64,000 bases of DNA from Paenibacillus plantarum (lineage in GTDB: Bacteria > Bacillota > Bacilli > Paenibacillales > NBRC-103111). The notes beneath the pieces were generated by a model. The model had not been told where the DNA came from. It made no database searches and saw nothing but the letters and a program-made list of their open reading frames with translations. The stretch covers positions 1-64,000 of the forward strand of contig NZ_WHNY01000062.1 of the NCBI RefSeq assembly GCF_013141695.1, read 5' to 3'. Made by a program: the position numbers and the translations under genes. Positions 61,194 through 64,000 of this stretch are shown piece by piece (positions within the stretch are counted from its first letter, which is position 1; every line of letters begins with the position of its first letter).

Positions 61194-61380
61194 ATAACTG
61201 GAAAATCTCCATTTATTTTTCCTATTTCAGCGTGAATTTTAATTTTAGCTGGAAAAAATGTAGCTAATTTTCGAGTTTCTGCTGTTTCCGACGTCATACC
61301 TTGAAATTACATGTAGTTTTTACAGTTATTTGTATAAAAAGGACGATTCTCACTAAATTAACTGTAGGTTTTCCCGCTAA
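61194..61380. repeat. Intergenic repeat family A, copy A5
   Basis: Units start at 61194, 61245, 61307 and 61358 (spacing 51/62/51). The 545-bp gap between the phosphoesterase and the 120-residue gene holds the terminator at 61071, this element and an AT-rich stretch (61385-61500) where the promoter of the next gene should lie; no standard sigma-A promoter is clear there. Confidence 0.85.
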
Positions 61381-61529
61381 AGTACCACCTTGGGCTCATT
61401 CACACAATCCCACTCTATTAAACAATCAATCTATTAACACATTTTCTCTTATATAGGTAAATCTAGTTAACGGGCATGCCTCCTTCAACATCTACTATAA
61501 GCAGATAGAGAGAAGGAGGTGAAACTTAC

Positions 61530-61892
61530 ATGCAAAACACAAAACGCAGCATCCCTACTCTCAAAGACTCTGGCAAGCTAGGCAAATCGTACACGAAGGT
61601 CCCGCTCGGCAAAAATTTTGGTCCTACACAGACGCTTAGACGACTTACTATTCTTTGGGTAGATAACGCCGGTGTTCCTTTCGTCACTTCAGGCTTTTTC
61701 TGTGAGGCTCGTACTTTGAACGGGACCCGCCTTGCAACTGCTCGCTTTGACGCTTTTGGAACTGCCGTATTCCGTACAATTGGCACGCCTACTTCACGTA
61801 CTTTAGTTCTTAGAACTTTTGATGAAGACGGCGTCATCTTCCGTACACGTACTGTTCGTTCTGGTATTTCGGCTTTCGTATTTATCGGCTAA
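61530..61892 (+). CDS. Hypothetical protein, strong ribosome binding site
   Basis: 120 residues that I do not recognise. It is rich in Thr, Arg and Phe, has alternating polar/hydrophobic residues typical of beta-strands, one cysteine, no signal peptide and no membrane segment. AAGGAGGTG before the ATG is an almost complete anti-16S match, so it may be made in large amounts. It has its own promoter region and a strong terminator and stands alone. A structural, for example spore-associated, role is a guess only. Confidence 0.65.
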   Translation: MQNTKRSIPTLKDSGKLGKSYTKVPLGKNFGPTQTLRRLTILWVDNAGVPFVTSGFFCEARTLNGTRLATARFDAFGTAVFRTIGTPTSRTLVLRTFDEDGVIFRTRTVRSGISAFVFIG

Positions 61893-61899
61893 TCAACCA

Positions 61900-61942
61900 A
61901 AAACAGCCCGCCCCCGGCAGATCCAAGGGCAGGGCTGTTTTC
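61900..61942. terminator. Bidirectional terminator
   Basis: AAACAGCCC.CCC / GGG.AGGGCTGTTT stem with flanking T-runs between the convergent 120-residue and surface-protein genes. Confidence 0.85.
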
Positions 61943-61946
61943 TCTT

Positions 61947-64000
61947 TTACTTAAATTGCTTCAGAAGGCGCTTCGCCGTTCCGTTCGGTGTGTTAATGAC
62001 TTCGTACATATTGACGACGATGCCGTTATTCACTTGTTCGTTTTTCAGTCCAGAAATCGTTACTCGCTGGCTGCCGCTCGTTAGTTTTCCCGTGCCCATT
62101 AATGAAGCATCTTGGGTACCGACGATACGACCGAGAGAGTCGACCATTTCGAATTGGATTTTGGAGAAATTAGAATCAATAATGACTTGATCTTCATGGG
62201 TAATATCCATGTCGAGTTGAAGCACATACGAATAGGTTCCGCCGCTATACGTCCAGCCAATCGAGCTGTCATTCACTTTAAGTGAGAATGGATAGATCGC
62301 GATGGTATCCCCAGTTTCTACTCCCTGTAGAGCCACTTTGAACGTCCCTGCGGACACATTGCCTTCAGAAACAGACTTATCATCGTACACATTCAGCGCA
62401 AATGAATCATCCGCTGTCGTTTCCTTATTAGGCAGCAAGTAGGAGTAGCTGACTACATAGGAGCTTCCTGGAGTAATTTGCGTAGCCGCCGCGCTTTGGC
62501 GAGAGCCCGTATAAGCATTGCCTTTATTATCGATAAGCTCGTTCTGCAGTTTAGGCAGCGCGAGCGTGCTCGTGCCGTTGTTCGTGATTTTGTATTTGGC
62601 GATCGCGGTTTTGTAGCCAAGATCATCATTCTCATGCGCATGAAGCTCGATGAGCGATACATCCAGATTCGGATTCACAACGCTGCTTCCCAGCGCAAGC
62701 TTGGTTCCAAGCACATAATCTACGGCTGTGGTGAAGCCGTTTTGAGCTTCGCTCGCACCTTTGAGCAGGAACACAGCCACTGGCTGTTGCCCTGATGTGG
62801 TCGTGGTACCGTTACCTGTTGTCGTTGTACTGTTACCTGTCGTTGACCCGGTTCCAGTCGTCGCTCCACTGTTACCTGTCGTTGATCCACTTCCAGTCGC
62901 TCCACTGTTACCTGTCGTTGATCCGCTTCCCGTACTACCTGTCGTGGTCCCGCTCCCCGCCGTGCTAGCCGCCGCTTTCTGCCACAGCACGAGTTGTGCC
63001 GCATTCGGATCGATGCCCGTTGGTAGCGTCGCATTGAAGTAATAAGACGCCGTCTCCTTCGGCGCTAAAAAGCCGCTGCGCGTACTGTTATCTGTTGATG
63101 ACACAGATGAGCCTGAATCACCGAACTGGTAGGAGGCTGCTAGTGAAGGAACTGGAGCGACAACGTCCCCATCATTGCTCAATGTAACCACAGTCTGCAC
63201 GTGGACACCATCCGCTTGAATCGAATACGTAGACGAGCTTGCCTTCGCTGTCACGTTCTCGCCGGCCTGCTGCCCCGCATAACTCTGCTTAACGCCCAAA
63301 GCTATCGTATTCAGCGACGAATTCATACCCAAAGTTCCCAGTGAAACATCTTCGCTTTGATTGAGGTAATAGTATTCCAACGTTAGCCCGCTTGTCGGCA
63401 TACCTTTGGAAATTAGCGTTTTAAGTGTCAATGTATCGGACTGATTCGGCAGAATAGCTGTATCCGCCCCACTCGCAACAGTCGCCGTGTATTTCAAGCC
63501 ATTGGCATCTACAAGTCTAGCCAGTAACCCTGCGGGTACTTTCACGCTGCTTGAGCCTAGGTTCTTCGCTGCAACTTGCGTGTACATGTACCATTTGCCA
63601 TTCTCGGTCACACGTACGCTCTGGCCTAGTTGAAAACCAAGGGACGCATCATTCGCTAGTGTACTGTCTAGCGTACGTAAACTAATAATCTCTTCTGGCG
63701 CTTCCAACTGTCCGTCTTGAATGACGGAGGCAATCGGCAGCTCACCAAGATGATTCATGAAATCGGATTGATTGTAATCCCAGCGGAATACATCCACTTT
63801 CAGGTCAGCAGCAGACTCACTAGCTGGCAAATTTGCGTAGAATCGGAAGCTCTCTTCTTGCCCGCCATTCACGATGCCGCTTTTTTTCTCACTCAAATTG
63901 GCCGTGTAGCTATGTCCAGAGCTGTCCGTCACGCGCACACCATATTTGTTAAAATCCAGCGTCTGATTTTCACCATTATGAAACAGGACGGAGAATTGCA
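61947..64000 (-). CDS. Large surface protein with beta-sandwich repeats, 5' end outside the window
   Basis: The frame is open to the last base, so the N terminus is missing; at least 683 residues are present. The visible part is a string of immunoglobulin-like beta domains with recurring patterns (for example SVKVPAGLLARLVDANG and STLALPKLQNELIDNKG, each a CARDB/DUF4352-like strand pair). A Ser/Thr/Gly-rich linker made of TTGNSGA and GSTTGN repeats lies in the middle (DNA 62800-62965). No LPxTG or other anchor is seen at the C terminus. It is probably secreted or wall-associated; its function is unknown. Confidence 0.7.
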   Translation of the reverse strand, partial: QFSVLFHNGENQTLDFNKYGVRVTDSSGHSYTANLSEKKSGIVNGGQEESFRFYANLPASESAADLKVDVFRWDYNQSDFMNHLGELPIASVIQDGQLEAPEEIISLRTLDSTLANDASLGFQLGQSVRVTENGKWYMYTQVAAKNLGSSSVKVPAGLLARLVDANGLKYTATVASGADTAILPNQSDTLTLKTLISKGMPTSGLTLEYYYLNQSEDVSLGTLGMNSSLNTIALGVKQSYAGQQAGENVTAKASSSTYSIQADGVHVQTVVTLSNDGDVVAPVPSLAASYQFGDSGSSVSSTDNSTRSGFLAPKETASYYFNATLPTGIDPNAAQLVLWQKAAASTAGSGTTTGSTGSGSTTGNSGATGSGSTTGNSGATTGTGSTTGNSTTTTGNGTTTTSGQQPVAVFLLKGASEAQNGFTTAVDYVLGTKLALGSSVVNPNLDVSLIELHAHENDDLGYKTAIAKYKITNNGTSTLALPKLQNELIDNKGNAYTGSRQSAAATQITPGSSYVVSYSYLLPNKETTADDSFALNVYDDKSVSEGNVSAGTFKVALQGVETGDTIAIYPFSLKVNDSSIGWTYSGGTYSYVLQLDMDITHEDQVIIDSNFSKIQFEMVDSLGRIVGTQDASLMGTGKLTSGSQRVTISGLKNEQVNNGIVVNMYEVINTPNGTAKRLLKQFK
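62800..62965 (-). repeat. Ser/Thr/Gly linker repeats in the surface protein
   Basis: Short tandem DNA repeats around GTTACCTGTCGTTG encode the low-complexity linker. Such tracts are prone to slippage in frame. Confidence 0.75.

Noticed and set aside
28204..61380. Families A and B as simple intrinsic terminators
   Set aside because: Separate strong terminators with T-runs are present next to most copies, the units lack GC-rich stems and the four-unit spacing is not explained by termination.

Overview
The window looks like a chromosomal segment of a low-to-mid GC, Gram-positive, spore-forming soil bacterium of the Paenibacillaceae (Paenibacillus or a close relative). The grounds are: three YesM/YesN-type two-component systems plus a membrane AraC regulator, several Lpl-type and CUT1-type ABC importers with lipoprotein binding proteins, strong AGGAGG ribosome binding sites, a Lia/Psp envelope-stress cluster and a bacilliredoxin. 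I see no rRNA, tRNA, phage, insertion sequence or CRISPR array. The species assignment is inference; no search was possible.

Layout. 1-4.5 kb: a LysR regulator diverges from a thiolase-scoA-scoB-short-chain dehydrogenase operon that fits use of 3-hydroxybutyrate/acetoacetate. 4.5-12.7 kb (minus): AraC sensor-regulator, solute-binding lipoprotein, two Lpl-type permeases, an M14 metallocarboxypeptidase and an SxxK serine hydrolase. 12.8-18.6 kb (minus): a giant 1900-residue secreted heparinase II/III-like lyase with a recent tandem duplication at its C terminus. 18.8-20.4 kb: acpS and an aldo/keto reductase. 20.7-28.0 kb (minus): a second Lpl-type importer (two permeases, lipoprotein) followed by its own histidine kinase and response regulator. 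28.4-34 kb: BlaR1-like/BlaI pair with a clear operator, nadE, a bacilliredoxin, a DUF3905-like protein and an Lgt-like membrane protein.

34-52.5 kb (minus) is a galactoside/sugar region: a ribose/galactose-type importer (ATPase, permease, binding protein); response regulator plus kinase; a CUT1 importer followed by lacZ; and a second response regulator plus kinase plus membrane-tethered periplasmic-binding protein that looks like a three-component sugar sensor. 53.3-55.5 kb: LiaI-like, PspA, PspC and PspA genes. 55.7-64 kb: a LysM-3D protein, an ArsR/SRPBCC pair with an apparently leaderless start, a GntR-ABC-permease (Ytr-like) operon, a secreted metallophosphoesterase, an unknown 120-residue protein and the 3' part of a large surface protein that runs off the window.

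The most unusual signal is in the intergenic DNA. Two unrelated dispersed repeat families share one architecture: four short units, two in one orientation and two in the other, on a rigid grid. Family A (five copies, about 187 bp) has 23-bp near-palindromic units starting 51/62/51 bp apart. Family B (three copies, about 176 bp) has 21-bp units starting 50/55/50 bp apart. All eight copies lie between genes. Sequence between units is poorly conserved while spacing is kept to within 1-2 bp, which suggests a folded nucleic acid or a protein array that depends on spacing.
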